NCBI RefSeq assembly: GCF_046630445.1
Contig: NC_092333.1
Span: forward strand, 332,765,501 to 332,829,500
Length of the DNA: 64,000 nucleotides
Source: Rutidosis leptorrhynchoides
Taxonomy: Eukaryota > Streptophyta > Magnoliopsida > Asterales > Asteraceae
Direction: 5' to 3'
The translations under genes were made by a program, and so were the position numbers. The notes below the pieces were generated by a model. It did no database searches, was not told the DNA's origin, and saw nothing but the letters and a program-made list of their open reading frames with translations. This document shows positions 45,190 through 61,539 of this stretch, in pieces (the stretch's first letter is position 1; the number at the start of each line of letters is the position of its first letter).

Positions 45190-48100
45190 TCAATATTAAT
45201 GCGGCAGAAGCACATGAAGACCCGGAGCTTGTTACGGGTACGTTTCTTATTGATGATAAATCTGCTTATGTTTTATTTGATTCGGGTGTGGATAGAAGCT
45301 ATATGAGTAGAGAATTTTGTGCTAAATTAAGTTGCCCATTGACGCCTTTGGATAGTAAATTTTTACTCGAATTAGCAAATGGTAAATTAATTTCAGCAGA
45401 TAATATATGTAGGGAGAGAGAAATTAAACTGGGGGATGAAACATTTAAAATTGATTTAATATCAGTCGAGTTAGGAAGTTTTGATGTAATAATTGGCATG
45501 GACTAGTTGAAAAAGGTGAGAGTAGAGGTCGTTTGTTACAAAAATGCGATTCGCATTATGCATGTAAAAGGAAAACCTTTAATGGTGTACGGAGAAAAGA
45601 ACAACGCGAAATTAAATCTTATTAGTAGTTTGAAGGCGCAAAAACTAATAAGAAAAGGTTGTTACGTAATTATTGCACACATCGAGGAAGTTAAACCTGA
45701 AGAAAAGAACATCAGTGATGTTCCTGTCGCAAAAGAATTTCCCGATGTATTTCCGAAAGAATTACCGGGATTACCCGCACATCGATCCGTTGAATTTCAA
45801 ATAGACCTTGTACCAGGAGCTACACCAATAGCTCGTGCTCCATACAGACTCGCACCCAGCGAATTGAAAGAATTACAAAGTCAATTACAAGAACTTTTAG
45901 TGCGTGGTTTCATTCGACCAAGCACTTCACCATGGGGAGCTCCTGTTTTGTTTGTCAAGAAGAAAGATGGTACATTTAGGTTGTGTATCGACTACCGAGA
46001 GTTGAACAAACTTACCATCAAGAACTGCTACCCACTACCGAGAATCGATGACTTATTTGATCAACTACAAGGCTCGTCTGTTTATTCGAAGATCGATTTA
46101 CGTTCTGGATATCATCAAATGCGGGTGAAGGAGGATGATATTCCAAAGACTGCTTTTAGGACGCGTTACAGTCATTACGAGTTTATGGTTATGCCGTTTG
46201 GATTGACTAACGCACCAGCTGTGTACATGGGCCTCATCAACCGAGTGTGTGGGTCATATCTTGACAAGTTTATCATTGTTTTTATCGATGACATGCTTAT
46301 TTACTCAAAGAATGATCAAGAGCACGAAGAACATTTGAGAAAAGTGCTAGAGTTGCTGAGAAAAGAAAAACTGTACGCTAAGTTTTCAAAGTGTGCATTT
46401 TGGTTGGAAGAAGTTCAATTCCTCGGTCACATAGTGAACAAAGAAGGTATTTAGCTGGATCCAGCAAAGATTGAAACCGTTGAAAAGTGGGAAACCCCGA
46501 AAACTCTGAAACACATACGTCAGTTTTTAGGACTAGCTTGTTACTACAGAAGGTTCATCCAAGACTTTTCAAGAATAGCAAAACCCTTGACAGCATTAAC
46601 GCATAAAGGGAAGAAATTTGAATGAAAAGATGAACAAGAGAAAGCGTTTCAATTGTTAAAGAAAAAGTTAACTACGACACCTATATTGTCATTACCTGAA
46701 GGGAATGATGATTTTGTGATATATTGTGACGCCTCAAAGCAAGGTCTCGGTTGTGTATTAATGCAACGAATGAAAGTAATTGCTTATGCGTCTAGACAAT
46801 TGAAGATTCACGAACAGAATTATACGACGCATGATTTGGAATTAGGCGCGGTTGTTTTTGCATTAAAGACTTGGAGGCACTACTTATATGGGGTCAAAAG
46901 TATTATATATACCGACCACAAAAGTCTTCAACACATATTTAATCAGAAACAACTGAATATGATGCAGCGTAGGTGGACTGAATTGTTGAATGATTACGAC
47001 TTTGAGATTCGTTACCACCCGGGGAAGGCAAATGTGGTAGCCGACGCCTTGAGCAGAAAGGACAGAGAACCCATTCGAGTAAAAGCTATGAATATAACGA
47101 TTCACACTAACCTTACTACTCAAATAAAGGAGGCGCAACAAGGAGTTTTAAAAGAGGGAAATTTAAAGGATGAAATACCCAAAGGATCGGAGAAGCATCT
47201 TAATATTCGGGAAGACGGAACTCGGTATAGGGCTGAAAGAATTTGGGTACCAAAATTTGGAGATATGAGAGAAATGGTACTTAGAGAAGCTCATAAAACC
47301 AGATACTCAATACATCCTGGAATGGGGAAGATGTACAAGGACCTCAAGAAACATTTTTGGTGGCCAGGTATGAAAGCCGATGTTGCTAAATATGTAGGGG
47401 AATGTTTGACGTGTTCTAAGGTAAATGCGGAGCATCAGAAACTATCAGGTCTACTTCAACAACTCGAAATCCCGGAATAGAAATGGGAAAACATTACCAT
47501 GGATTTCATCCCTAAATTGCCAAGGACTGCAAGTGGTTTTGATACTATTTGGGTAATAGTTGATCTTCTCACCAAATCAGCACACTTCCTGCCAATAAGA
47601 GAAGATGACAAGATGGAGAAGTTAGCACGAAAGTATTTGAAGGAAGTCGTCTCCAGACATGGAATACCAATCTCTATTATCTCTGATAGGGATGACAGAT
47701 TTATTTCAAGATTCTGGCAGACATTACAGCAAGCATTAGGAACTCGTCTAGACATGAGTACTGTCTATCATCTGCAAACTGATGGGCAGAGCGAAAGGAT
47801 AATACAAATGCTTGAAGACATGCTACGAGCATGTGTTATTGATTTCGGAAACAGTTGGGATCGACATATACCGTTAGCAGAATTTTCCTACAACAACAGC
47901 TACTATTCAAGCATTGAGATGGCGCCGTTTGAAGCACTCTATGGTAGAAAGTGCAGGTCTCCGATTTTATGGAGTGAAGTGGGGGATAGATAGATTACGG
48001 GTCCGGAGATAATACAAGAAACTACCGAGAAGATCATCCAAATTCAACAACGGTTGGAAACCGCCCAAAGTCGACAAAAGAGCTACGCCGACATTAAAAG

Positions 48101-48557
48101 AAAATTTGAAATTGGAGAGATGGTCATGCTTAAGGTTGCACCTTGGAAAGGTATTGTTCGATTTGGTAAATGAGGAAAATTAAATCCAAGCTATATTGGA
48201 CCATTCAAGATTATTGATCGTGTCGGACCAGTAGCTTACCGACTTGAGTTACCTCAACAACTCGCGGCTGTACATAAAACTTTCCACGTCTCGAATTTGA
48301 AGAAATGTTTTGCTAAAGAAGATCTCACTATTCCATTAGATGAAATCCAAATCAACGAAAAACTTCAATTCATCGAAGAACCCGTCGAAATAATGGATCG
48401 TGAGGTTAAAAGACTTAAACAAAACAAGATACCAATTGTTAAGGTTCAATGGAATGCTCGTAGAGGACTCGAGTTCACCTGGGAATGAGAAGATCAGATG
48501 AAGAAGAAATACCCGCACTTATTTCCAGAAGATACGTCAACACCTCCAACTGCTTAA
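45190..48557 (+). pseudogene. Tekay pol (PR, RT, RNase H, integrase, chromodomain-like)
   Basis: One continuous frame with seven in-frame stops (45504, 46452, 46623, 47478, 47991, 48171, 48486) and no frameshift seen. Aspartic protease has D-S-G at 45279-45287. RT has the F-I-D-D catalytic motif at 46281-46292. RNase H has C-D-A-S-K and T-D-H-K. Integrase has the zinc-binding C-L-T-C and the D, D, E core (47499-47815), ending in a chromodomain-like C-terminus (about 48410-48485). Stop of the original frame: TAA 48555-48557. Order and chromodomain make it a Tekay-type chromovirus. All seven stops can be explained by C-to-T or G-to-A changes in TGG, CAG or CGA codons. Confidence 0.93.
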
Positions 48558-48577
48558 AATTTCAGGACGAAATTTAT

Positions 48578-48592
48578 TTAACGGGTAGGTAC
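48578..48592 (+). other. Polypurine-tract region of Tekay
   Basis: TTAACGGGTAGGTAC immediately precedes the LTR start TGTAGTGACCC, and lies after the GGACGAAATTT motif typical of this lineage. Confidence 0.7.
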
Positions 48593-51500
48593 TGTAGTGA
48601 CCCGAACTTTTCCATGTTTATATATATTAAATGAAATTGATATTTACATGATTAAGTGTTTCCAACATGTTAAGCAATCAAACTTGTTAAGACTTGATTA
48701 ATTGAAATAGGTTTCATATAGACAATTGACCACCCAAGTTGACCGGTGATTCACGAACGTTAAAACTTGTAAAAACTATATGATGACATATATATGATTA
48801 TATATATAATTAACATGATATTATGATAAGTAAGTATCTCATTAGGTATTTTAACAATGAGTTATATACATAAAATTGTGTTTATTGAATGAAGAAACTC
48901 GAAACGATATATATAACGATTATCGTTATAACAACGTCTTACTAATTACATATGAATCATATTAATATATTGTTACACTATGTTTAATCATGATAAATGA
49001 TAAGTAAACATGTCATTATTTATATTAACAATGAACTACATATGTAAAACAAGACTACTAACTTAAGAATTTCGAAACGAAACATATATGTAACGATTAT
49101 AGTTGTAACAACATTTAACTGTATATATATCATACTAAGATATATTAATATATCATAATATCATGATAATGTAATAATTTAACATCTCTTTAGATATAAT
49201 AAACAATGGGTTAACAACATTTAACAAGATCGTTAACCTAAAGGTTTCAAAACAACATTTACATGTAACGACTAACGATGACTTAACGACTCAGTTAAAA
49301 TGTATATACATGTAGTGTTTTAATATGTATTCATACACTTTTGAAAGACTTCAAGACACAAATCAAAATACTTCTACTTAACAAAAATGCTTACAATTAC
49401 ATCCTCGTTCAGTTTCATCAACAATTCTACTCGTATGCACCCGTATTCGTACTCGTACAATACACAGCTTCTAAATGTATGTACTATTGGTATATACACT
49501 CCAATGATCAGCTTTTAGCAGCCCATGTGAGTCACCTAACACATGTAGGAACCATCATTTTGCAACTAGCATAAAATATCTCATAAAATTACAAAAATAT
49601 TAGTAATCATTCATGACTTATTTACATGAAAACAAAATTACATATCCTTTATATCTAATCCATATACCAACGATCAAAAATACCTACAAATACTTTCATT
49701 TTTCAATTTTCTTCATCTAATTGATCTCTCTCAAGTTCCATCTTCAAGTTCGAAGTGTTCTTCATAAATTCTACAAGTTCTAGTTTCATAAAATCAAGAA
49801 TACTTCCAAGTTTACTAGCTCACTTCCAATCTTGTAAAGTGATCATACAAACTCAAGAAATCCTTGTTGTTTATAGTAAGATATCATTCTAAATCAAGGT
49901 AATACTCATATACAAACTTTAATTCAATTCCTATAACTATAACTATCTTAATTCGAGTGATAATCTTACTTGAACTTGTTTTCGTGTCATGATTCTACTT
50001 CAAGAACTTTCAAGCCATCCAAGATCCTTTGAAGCTAGATCATTTCTTGACACTTTCAGTAGGTTTATCTACTAAACTTGAGGTAGTAATGATTTTCATA
50101 ACATCATTCGATTCATACATATAAAACTATCTTATTCGAAGATTTGAACATGTAATCACTAGAACATAGTTTAGTTAATTCTAAACTTGTTCGAAAATAA
50201 AAGTTAATCCTTCTAACTTGACTTTTAAAATCAACTAAACACATGTTCTATATCTATATGATATGCTAACTTAATGATTTAAAACCAGAAAACACGAAAA
50301 ACACCGTAAAACCGGATATACGCCGTCGTAGTAACACCGCGGGCTGTTTTGGGTTAGTTAATTAAAAACTATGATAAACTTTGATTTAAAAGTTGTTCTT
50401 CTGGGAAAATTATTTTTCTTATGAACATGAAACTATATCCAAAAATCATGGTTAAACTCAAAGTGGAAGTATGTTTTCCAAAATGGTCATCTAGACGTCG
50501 TTCTTTCGACTGAAATGACTACCTTTACAAAAATGACTTGTAACTTATTTTTCCGACTATAAACCTATACTTTTTATGTTTAGATTCATAAAATAGAGTT
50601 CAATATTAAACCATAACAATTTTATTCACTCAAATCGGATTTAAAACGAAGAAGTTATGGGTAAAACAAGATTGGATATTTTTTTTGATTGTTGTAGCTA
50701 CGGGAAATATTGTAACAATCCTATACAAATCATATCCTAGCTAACTTATATTGTATTATACATGTATTCTAATGTAATCTTAGGATACCATAGACACGTA
50801 TGCAAATGTTTTGACATATCATATCGACCCATGTATATATATTATTTGGAACAACCATAGTCACTCTATATGCAGTAATATTGGAGTTAGCTATACAGGG
50901 TTGAGGTTGATTCCAAAAATATATATACTTTGAGTTGGGATCTAGCCTGAGACGTGTATACACTGGGTCGTGGATTGATTCAAGATAATATATATCGATT
51001 TATTTCTGTACATCTAAATGTGGACAATTAGTTGTAGGTTACTAATGAGGACAGCTGACTTAATAAATTTAAAACAGTAAAACGTATTAAAAATGTTGTA
51101 AATATATTTTGAACATACTTTGATATATATGTACATATTTTTTATAGGTTCGTGAATCGACCAGTGGCCAAGTCTTACTTCCCGACGAAGTAAAAATATG
51201 TGAAAGTGAGTTATAGTCCCACTTTTAAAATCTAATATTTTGGGATGAGAATACATGTAGTTTTATAAATGTTTTATGAAATAGACACAAGTAATTGAAA
51301 CTACATTATATGGGTGAATGATCGAAGCCGAATATGCCCCTTTTGCTTGGTAACCTAAGAATTAGTAAACCGATCTACTAATTAACGTGAATCCTAAAGA
51401 TAGATCTATTGGGCCTAACGAACCCCATCCAAAGTACCGGATGCTTTAGTACTTCGAATTCGTTTATATCATATTCGAAGGATTTCCCGGAATGATAGGG

Positions 51501-52034
51501 GATATTCTTATATGCATCTTGTTAATGTCGGTTACCAGGTGTTCACCATATAAATGAACTTTATCTCTATGTATGGGATGTATATTGAAATATGAAATCT
51601 TGTGGTCTATTATTATGATTTGATAATATATAGGTTAAATCTATAACTCACCAACATTTTTGTTGACGTTTTAAGCATGTTTATTCTCAGGTGATTATTA
51701 AGAGCTTCCGCTGTTGCATACTAAAATAAGGACAAGATTTGAAGTCCATGCTTGTATGATATTATGTAAAAACTGCATTCAAGAAACTTATTTTTGATGT
51801 AATATATTCTTATTGTAAACCATTATGTAATGGTCGTGTATAAACGGTATATTTTAGATTACCATTATTTGATAATCTACGTAATGCTTTTTAAACCTTT
51901 ATCGATAAAATAAAGGTTATGGTTGTTTTAAAAATGAATGCAGTCTTTGAAAAACGTCTCATATAGAGGTCAAAACCTCGCGACGAAATCAATTAATATG
52001 GAACGTTTATAATCAATATGAACGGGACATTTCA
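48593..52034 (+). mobile_element. Full-length Tekay element: 3' LTR (3442 bp)
   Basis: TGTAGTGACCCG to GGGACATTTCA, followed by CAACC at 52035-52039, which matches 35311-35315. Differences from the 5' LTR are scattered single bases and small indels. Together with 35316-38760 it delimits an insertion of 16.7 kb, 13.5 kb without the solo LTR. Confidence 0.96.
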
Positions 52035-55052
<3,018 letters not shown>

Positions 55053-55840
55053 AAAAGAGCCGCGTTCTCAAGTTCGTTTTCTTCACAAACTGTTAAAAGA
55101 ATGTGTGGATGACATTTTTGTCAAGTATCGGGATGCACAAGTATCGGGATGCAGAAATTGATTTCAAATTCGATTTAGAGTCATTCGTTATTTTTCTCCC
55201 TCACTTCAGCAATAAGGAAGTTTCTCCAATTCATATAAACCGTTATGTCGCCGCAATGATCTCTGAATTAGAATTTTAGATTGAAAGCTAGAAACCTAAC
55301 CCTATTTTAAAATATGTAAAACGAGATTTCTTCTACTTTGATCCAGCCTCATTTCTCATCAAAAGATTAATTGAAGTTTTTCCGGATTCTACCGAGGAAA
55401 GAATACATTAGAATTTCTTCGTAAAAAGAAATGAAATATATTCTGAACTCGTACAAATTCTCACTATGTCAAAATTTCCATTTACAACTCTACAAAGAAA
55501 GATCATTCGGGAAATATCTACAAATTTTAAATTTACTATCGGTGATCCTGACTGCGCGAAAGATCTTTTATTTCAAGACACAGTTTCAAAACTTCTTTTT
55601 GAACTTAATTATATAGACACTGAACCAAGGGATGGAATTTCTAACATTAAAAAAGTTAGAAGGGCTTTGGTTAAACTTATGGACGATATTGGAGATTTAC
55701 AAAAGCGTGAGCGCAAAATGTTAAGTGATTTTGAAATATTTTCAGTACACTCCGCTGATTTACTCTGGATGGTCAAAGAAGCTTTAAACTTGTCTTTCTT
55801 CCCACGTCATTTCTGGAACTTAGTTGTGGAACCTGTGTGA
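55053..55840 (+). pseudogene. Unknown B1 ORF, 3' part
   Basis: Same frame as 23221-23740 across element A. A 16-bp tandem duplication (55122-55137 and 55138-55153) shifts the frame, and three later stops occur (two near 55277-55291, one near 55408). The last 124 codons (55466-55837) are open: helical, charged, with M-V-K-E-A-L-N-L-S-F-F near the end. It is cut by the B2 LTR at 55838, so the original C-terminus may lie beyond the window. Family not recognised. The consistent codon frame and composition on both sides of element A support a real former gene. Confidence 0.6.
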
Positions 55841-57813
55841 TATCGGCTAAAAAGGTCACATTTTTACCCCGGTATTAAGGCCCAAAAATAAGAAAGATTC
55901 AAACTTTGTCGGCAAAATACCCACTTCGTCTGTTAGAGTTGAAGAACAAGTAATTACGAAGGCGGTGCAAAAAGAATCAAGAGAATCGGAGCTAAAACGA
56001 AGATTCTAGAGCGAAAACGGTGAAAGACAAGAAATCAAGTTACGATCCAGGGAATCCAGCTGACCAGGGAAACCAAACGGCCTACCAAACGGCTTGCCTG
56101 GCTCACAAACGGCCTGTCAAATGGCTAGGGCAAGCGGTCCTTGCAAATGGCTTGGCTTGGCAAATGGCCCCTGCAAACGGCCTGCCAAATGGCCTGCTAG
56201 CCGTTTGTAGGGAAAAATTTAGCTTATTTAAAGGGTCTTTGTCATTCATTCCAACACGCACTTCAATTCACTTCTTTCTCTCTCTTGTAAAATATTAGTC
56301 ATACTTTCAAGGTCTTCGACTCCGTGCGGGAAACCTAGTACCCGGAGAAGAACGCCGAAGATTGTATTAGGAGCGGTCTGGAGTCTTGAAGTTGTCACTT
56401 TTGTATTCGGAACTCATTTAATCTATTGGTACTTCTATCCTTTATCTTTATATAATGTCTTCTATCATTATGTTATGTGATATTGTTACCATGATTAGCG
56501 AGTAGTTATCTTTAGTGTATGCTATGATGTAAGCAGTTATAATGCCAAAATAATGTTATGGTTTGTGTATGTCGTTGAAATGCTTTCCGATTATGCTTTA
56601 AACTCAATCGCTTTTCCAACTAATAGAACGTAGTTATTGGCTCTGTTATTAGGAATTCACGAACCCCAATTCAGAGTACACTATCTGTGTTACCCCTTGG
56701 TAAGAGAAGTCAATCGGATACAACATAAGATTGACTGAGGCACACCAGTTGTAGTAAGTCTATCGAGCTTTGGATTCTGACTGAGGACTCTTTCGTAGTG
56801 AAACATCTGACTAGACCCTTAGTACATTGTCGGTCCCAGACCATGCTAGTGTAGTCACCAAGCATATAAACTTCATACGTGCACGCTGAAGCACAACGGC
56901 TGTTGTAAGCTGTACCTCTGCTAAGTAAGGCCATGGAACCTGGTCAGTGTTGATTAGTACACTGCACCATAACGCGGTCTCAAGCATTGCACCCCGCTTG
57001 AGGGATTCTTAGTTAATTAAGGAACTATTTGTTTAGACACATAAAGGATTGGACCGTTAGGATAACCAAGCGTGTTCATGGAAGTCAGCTTGACTTGGCC
57101 ATGGTGTTCTTTATGGTTGAACTCTTCTTAAGGGCCTAACTATCTTTTAAAACCAATCATTAACGAAAGCATTGAAACACATCACGTCTCTCGGATATGG
57201 TAAACCATGTATTCTATTATGCTTAAGAAAGTTTAGACATTTGTGGAATGTTAATACGTCACCCAACCGAGTCGCTCAATTGGATGAGCCGTCTGAACGT
57301 ATATGCCTGTAGTCAGACTGCACGGGCGTCGGGAGAAGGGACGTTGCTGTCTATTTAGAATCTTCAAGCCTAGTGCAGTACCCAGTGACATGTCTTATGA
57401 CAGGGGCGTTTAGGACCAGTGTAATGATTACAAGGCCTCTGCCTATTCATGAGCCAGCATTCCATAATCTCAGTAAATTAACTGATGAAGTCATAGTATG
57501 CACTTACTTTAACCTTATCTGAATTACAAATTTTATCGCATTTACTTTATCTGTCTTATAAATTAGAAAATCCCAAAAATTAAGTAACCACTACTCCTTC
57601 ATAACTATCTTAGGCTTAAATATAGGTTCGATTCTACTGATATTCCAAAAATACGACTCTAGGTCATACTTCCCTTACTCATACTAAGGAGTAGTACGAT
57701 TTAGGCCCCGCTAAATATAAATTTAAAACGATACCCCCCTCATGGTTGTTAATTCTCGCGTATTGCAACCTAACGACACCGCACAAATAAAACCGTCCGT
57801 TTCGGCCATATCA
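55838..57813 (+). mobile_element. Athila-like B2 5' LTR (1.98 kb)
   Basis: TGATATCGG to GGCCATATCA, aligned with the B1 LTR, and followed by a primer-site remnant and gag. It interrupts the B1 ORF directly, without a polypurine tract. It is therefore read as the 5' LTR of a separate element inserted in B1 rather than as B1's own 3' LTR. A GC-rich AACGG array (56050-56215) precedes TATTTAAA at 56225-56232. Confidence 0.85.
56050..56232 (+). promoter_or_regulatory. B2 LTR core promoter: AACGG array and TATA
   Basis: About nine CAAAYGGC words, four with the AACGG core, plus the inverted GCCGTTT, in 160 bases ending just before TATTTAAA. Same arrangement as in B1. AACGG is the MSA core for MYB3R factors; use as such is inference. 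Confidence 0.45.
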
Positions 57814-57830
57814 AGAGGGAAGCTAGTTTT

Positions 57831-57849
57831 TGGCGCCGCTTCTGAGGAA
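57831..57849 (+). promoter_or_regulatory. Degenerate tRNA-Asp primer-binding site (B2)
   Basis: TGGCGCCGCT matches the first ten bases of the B1 site but continues TCTGAGGAA instead of GCCGGGGA. Position after the LTR end fits. Confidence 0.75.
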
Positions 57850-58235
57850 CTGGTATCAGACAATACTGCTCTCTATCAAACTTATTTACAAGCATTTAGT
57901 GGTGTCTAAGAAAGACAATTATACACGGACTTGGTTGTTGGATTTTTCGAACAGTCTCCAATTATATTTGAACCAAAAGGATCCTGCCTCTCCGTAGTCG
58001 GCCTGGCCACTTGGTTTGTTGAATAGTTCGTGCGGAGCTTTGTTATTGAAATACCAGGGAATCAGTATCCAGAACCAAAAACATATTCAACCATAGGATA
58101 GTTAGTTAAATAGGATTACTTTAGATTAGATTACCTTAGATTAAGACTAACTTACACTAGCTTAGCTTACCTTAGATTACTTTAGAAGTTTAGTTTATCT
58201 GTTTAAAATTAAAAATAAAAAGGCATACCCAGTGT
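57850..58235 (+). other. B2 leader
   Basis: Matches the B1 leader closely at 57885-58010, including the hairpin at 57957-57971 (one arm mismatched here). It then has CTTAGATTAC-like short repeats at 58115-58190. No ORF. Confidence 0.65.
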
Positions 58236-59625
58236 ATGACCCAAACCCGATCTAGACCAGGGCCGTTGTTATTCGTACCTGATCCAGATGCAATAATCTC
58301 TAATGCACGCAAGGAAACACGAATCAGAAATCGAATGGCGTTACGCGTTACTTTAGCAGAAAATACCAAACCCTCGATTGAAGGTCGAGGAGGACCGATC
58401 AGATTTCCAGAGATTCAAGGACACTCGTTCGAGTTAAAATATCACATCATCCAGCTCATTCAGAATAGCTGTCAGTTTCATGAATTACCGAATGACGATC
58501 CTAATTCTCACCTTGATAAATTCATATCTCTTTCGAACTCCTACAAATAGCCAGGGATAGGACAAGATATAGTCCGACTATACTTGTTCCCCTATTCTCT
58601 CACTCATCATGCTCAAACCTGGTTCGAAGGACTGGAAAAGATTTCATCACGTCATGGACGGAGATGGCTACTAAATTTCTAACCAAATAGTACCCTCCTT
58701 CTAAACAAACGAAACTAAAGAATGACATCATTAACTTCAAACAAAGTTATGATGAATCTCTTTACACTGCATGGGAGCGATTCAAAACTCTGCTGAAGAA
58801 ATGCCCTAATCACCAGCTAGAACGGTCAGCCCAAATCTGTACCTTCTACAATAGTCTTACGGTAAATCATAGGACGACGATCGATGCAGCAGCTCAAGGA
58901 AATCTGATGAACCAAACCGCAGACGAAGCATGGGGATTGCTCGAGAACATGACAATGCATCATCATGACTGGAACAGTGGTAAAACAACTTCATCATCTG
59001 CCCCACTCTCTGCACTTAACAATCAAACGGAGGCCATCAAGTCCCTCACGGACAAGATGGAATCTCTCGCTAAACAACTGGAGAATTGAAGACACAGCCA
59101 CAGCAGGTCAACCAAGCTCAGGCTTATGTTAATTCTACCAACCCGTAATCCACTGAAGAATATCAAGTTGATTACGAAAACCCTGACGGTTCTGTCTGTT
59201 ACGTTCAACACCCAGCTCATCCACCAAATCCCGGATTCAATCCACAACCTGGGGTTAATCAATTCCAGCGAAGCAATCAGCCTTTTCGCTATCACTATCC
59301 ACCTTATCCAGCCCAACAATCTCAATTGATCTACGATCAACCACTTTCACTAGATTACAAAAGCAACTAATCCCCACTCTCGGAGCTGATGATCAGTTAA
59401 CTCAGTTCATTCAAGGACAACAACAGCTAAATCTAGAGAACTACAGCTAGACAAGATCAGACGGAGATACTAATGAGAAATCAATTGGCTCTGCTCAAAA
59501 GTCTGGAAACTCAGCTCGGACAGTTTTCACAACGCCTTAAAACCCGACCGCAGTGAAGGTTACCAAGTAATACTATCCAAAATCCCCATATAGAAGAAGC
59601 AAAGCAAATGGATTCCTTAATCGGA
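58236..59625 (+). pseudogene. Athila-type gag remnant (B2)
   Basis: ATG 58236 opens a frame with the D-D-P-N-S-H-L-D-K-F motif of Athila gag, ended by a TAG at 58548-58550. The gag domain continues through a frameshift near 58650, with T-W-F-E-G-L-E then Y-D-E-S-L-Y-T-A-W-E-R-F-K near 58750. The C-terminal part (58907-59089) includes the conserved H-H-H-D-W. A Q/P/N-rich linker follows to about 59380, then the L-E-T-Q-L-G-Q-F-S segment near 59500. Several stops and shifts; not translatable. Confidence 0.82.
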
Positions 59626-60225
59626 GAAGGTTAGCAAGGCTCAAGAATAAATCGACATATACTCAGAAGTTGACCCCTGAAACTCTAGTTCGTGTACCCT
59701 ATCCTGGAAGACCACAGGAGGAACCATCCAAGCTTGATTCCTTCAAACTTGATGGAAGATTCCTGGACACTATGTCCAAAGTCCCCAACCAGAAGAGATG
59801 CATCCGAAGGCTTCTCTCTACAAAGAAAAGGATATAAGATTTTAACAAAATTCCACTGAGTGAAGAATGCTCTGCATTACTCAGAAACTCTCTACCACCA
59901 AAGCTAGGAGATACGAGCCAATTCGTTTTCCCGTGTTCAATCTACCAATCTGGAACCATTCATGCGCTAGCAGATTTAGGAGCAAGTATCAACCTAATCC
60001 CTACTCTCTCTATAATAGATTAGAGTTAGGAGACTTGTCACCAAATAAAATGACAATCCAACTCACCGATCACACAATTCGATATCCTAAGGGCATAGTT
60101 GAGAACGTCTTAGTGAAAGTAGACAAATTCTTGTATCCTACGGATTTCGTAGTAATGGATATTAAGGAAGACCTACACACACCAGAAGTGTTAGGAAGAC
60201 CTTTCATGAATATGGCTAGGTATAA
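59626..60225 (+). pseudogene. Athila-type protease remnant (B2)
   Basis: The protease motif A-D-L-G-A-S-I-N-L-I-P lies at about 59967-60000 in one frame, and R-L-E-L-G-D, R-Y-P-K-G and L-G-R-P-F-M follow in another. A one-base loss near 60000 separates them. The frame is cut at 60226 by an LTR. RT and beyond are not in the window. Confidence 0.82.
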
Positions 60226-60738
60226 TGACCCGTCCTAAACCATCTGGACGAATACATTACATTTGGTTACATCGCGAGGTACTTGACCTCTGTATGATAC
60301 ATTTTACAAACATTGCATTCGTTTCTAAAAGACAAATTTTCATTACATCGAAAGTTGACGGCATGCATACCATTTCATAATATATCCAACTATAATTGAC
60401 TTAATAATAATCTTGATGAACTCAACGACTCGAATGCAACGTCTTTTGAAATATTTCATGAATGACTCCTAGTAATATCTTTAAAATGAGTAAATGCACA
60501 GCGAAAGATTTCTTTCATACCTGAGAATAAACATGCTTTAAAGTGTCAACCAAAAGGTTGGTGAGTTCATTAGTTTATCATAATCAATAATTTCCATAAT
60601 TTTAATAGACCACAAGATTTCATTATTCATAAATATCATTCTCATATCAGGCATTTCGCAAACTGCATAGAGATAAAAATCATTCATATGGTGAACACCT
60701 GGTAATCGACCTTAACAAGATGCATATAGAATATTCTT

Positions 60739-60950
60739 ATCATTCCGGGACAACTTCGGACATGATAACGCCATCATTTCGGGACAACTTCGGACATGAT
60801 AAATTCGCCATTATTCCAGGACAACTTCGGACATGATAAATTCGCCATCATTCCGGGACAACTTCGGACATGATAAATTCTCCATCATTCCGGGACAACT
60901 TCGGACATGATAAATTCGCCATCATTCCGGGACAACTTCAGACATGATAA
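60739..60950. repeat. 37-38 bp tandem repeat, six copies
   Basis: Six near-identical direct copies of a unit containing CGGGACAACTTCGGACATGA. A single diverged copy of the unit exists in Tekay LTRs (for example 38196-38225, reverse), so a single LTR module was amplified here. Confidence 0.92.
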
Positions 60951-61311
60951 AAAACATATTCAATTTCGATAATTCAACCATAGAATGTAGTTTCAATTAC
61001 TTGTGTCTATTTCGTAAAACAGTTATAAAAGTAGCGCATGTATTCTCAGTCCCAAAATATATATTGCAAAAGCATTTAAAAAGGGAGCAAATGAAACTCA
61101 CGCATATAATTATTGTAAAACAGTTAATAAAGCATTTGCATGTATTCTCAGTCCCAAAAATGTAAAGAGTAAAAGGGAATCAAATGAGCTCACTGTACCG
61201 TATTTTGTAGTAAAAATACATATGACGTCATTGAACAAGTGTAGGGTTGGTCTCGGATTCACGAACCTATATCATTTGTATATTTGTTAATACACATAAT
61301 CGTAATGGAAC

Positions 61312-61425
<114 letters not shown>

Positions 61426-61539
61426 AGTGATAAAATCTTTGTATTAATAACTTATATATATTTTATTATTTAATTAAATGTATTCACTTTAAATGAAAGT
61501 ATTAATATAGTTAAGTTAAATATACTCTTATATGATTAT

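Noticed and set aside
44558..45193. A 211-codon minus-strand frame rich in V and I
   Set aside because: It is the reverse of the Asn-rich gag linker; the plus strand has zinc knuckles and gag motifs in order.
60739..60950. Regular direct repeats, considered as CRISPR-like
   Set aside because: Units are contiguous without unique spacers, in a plant LTR.
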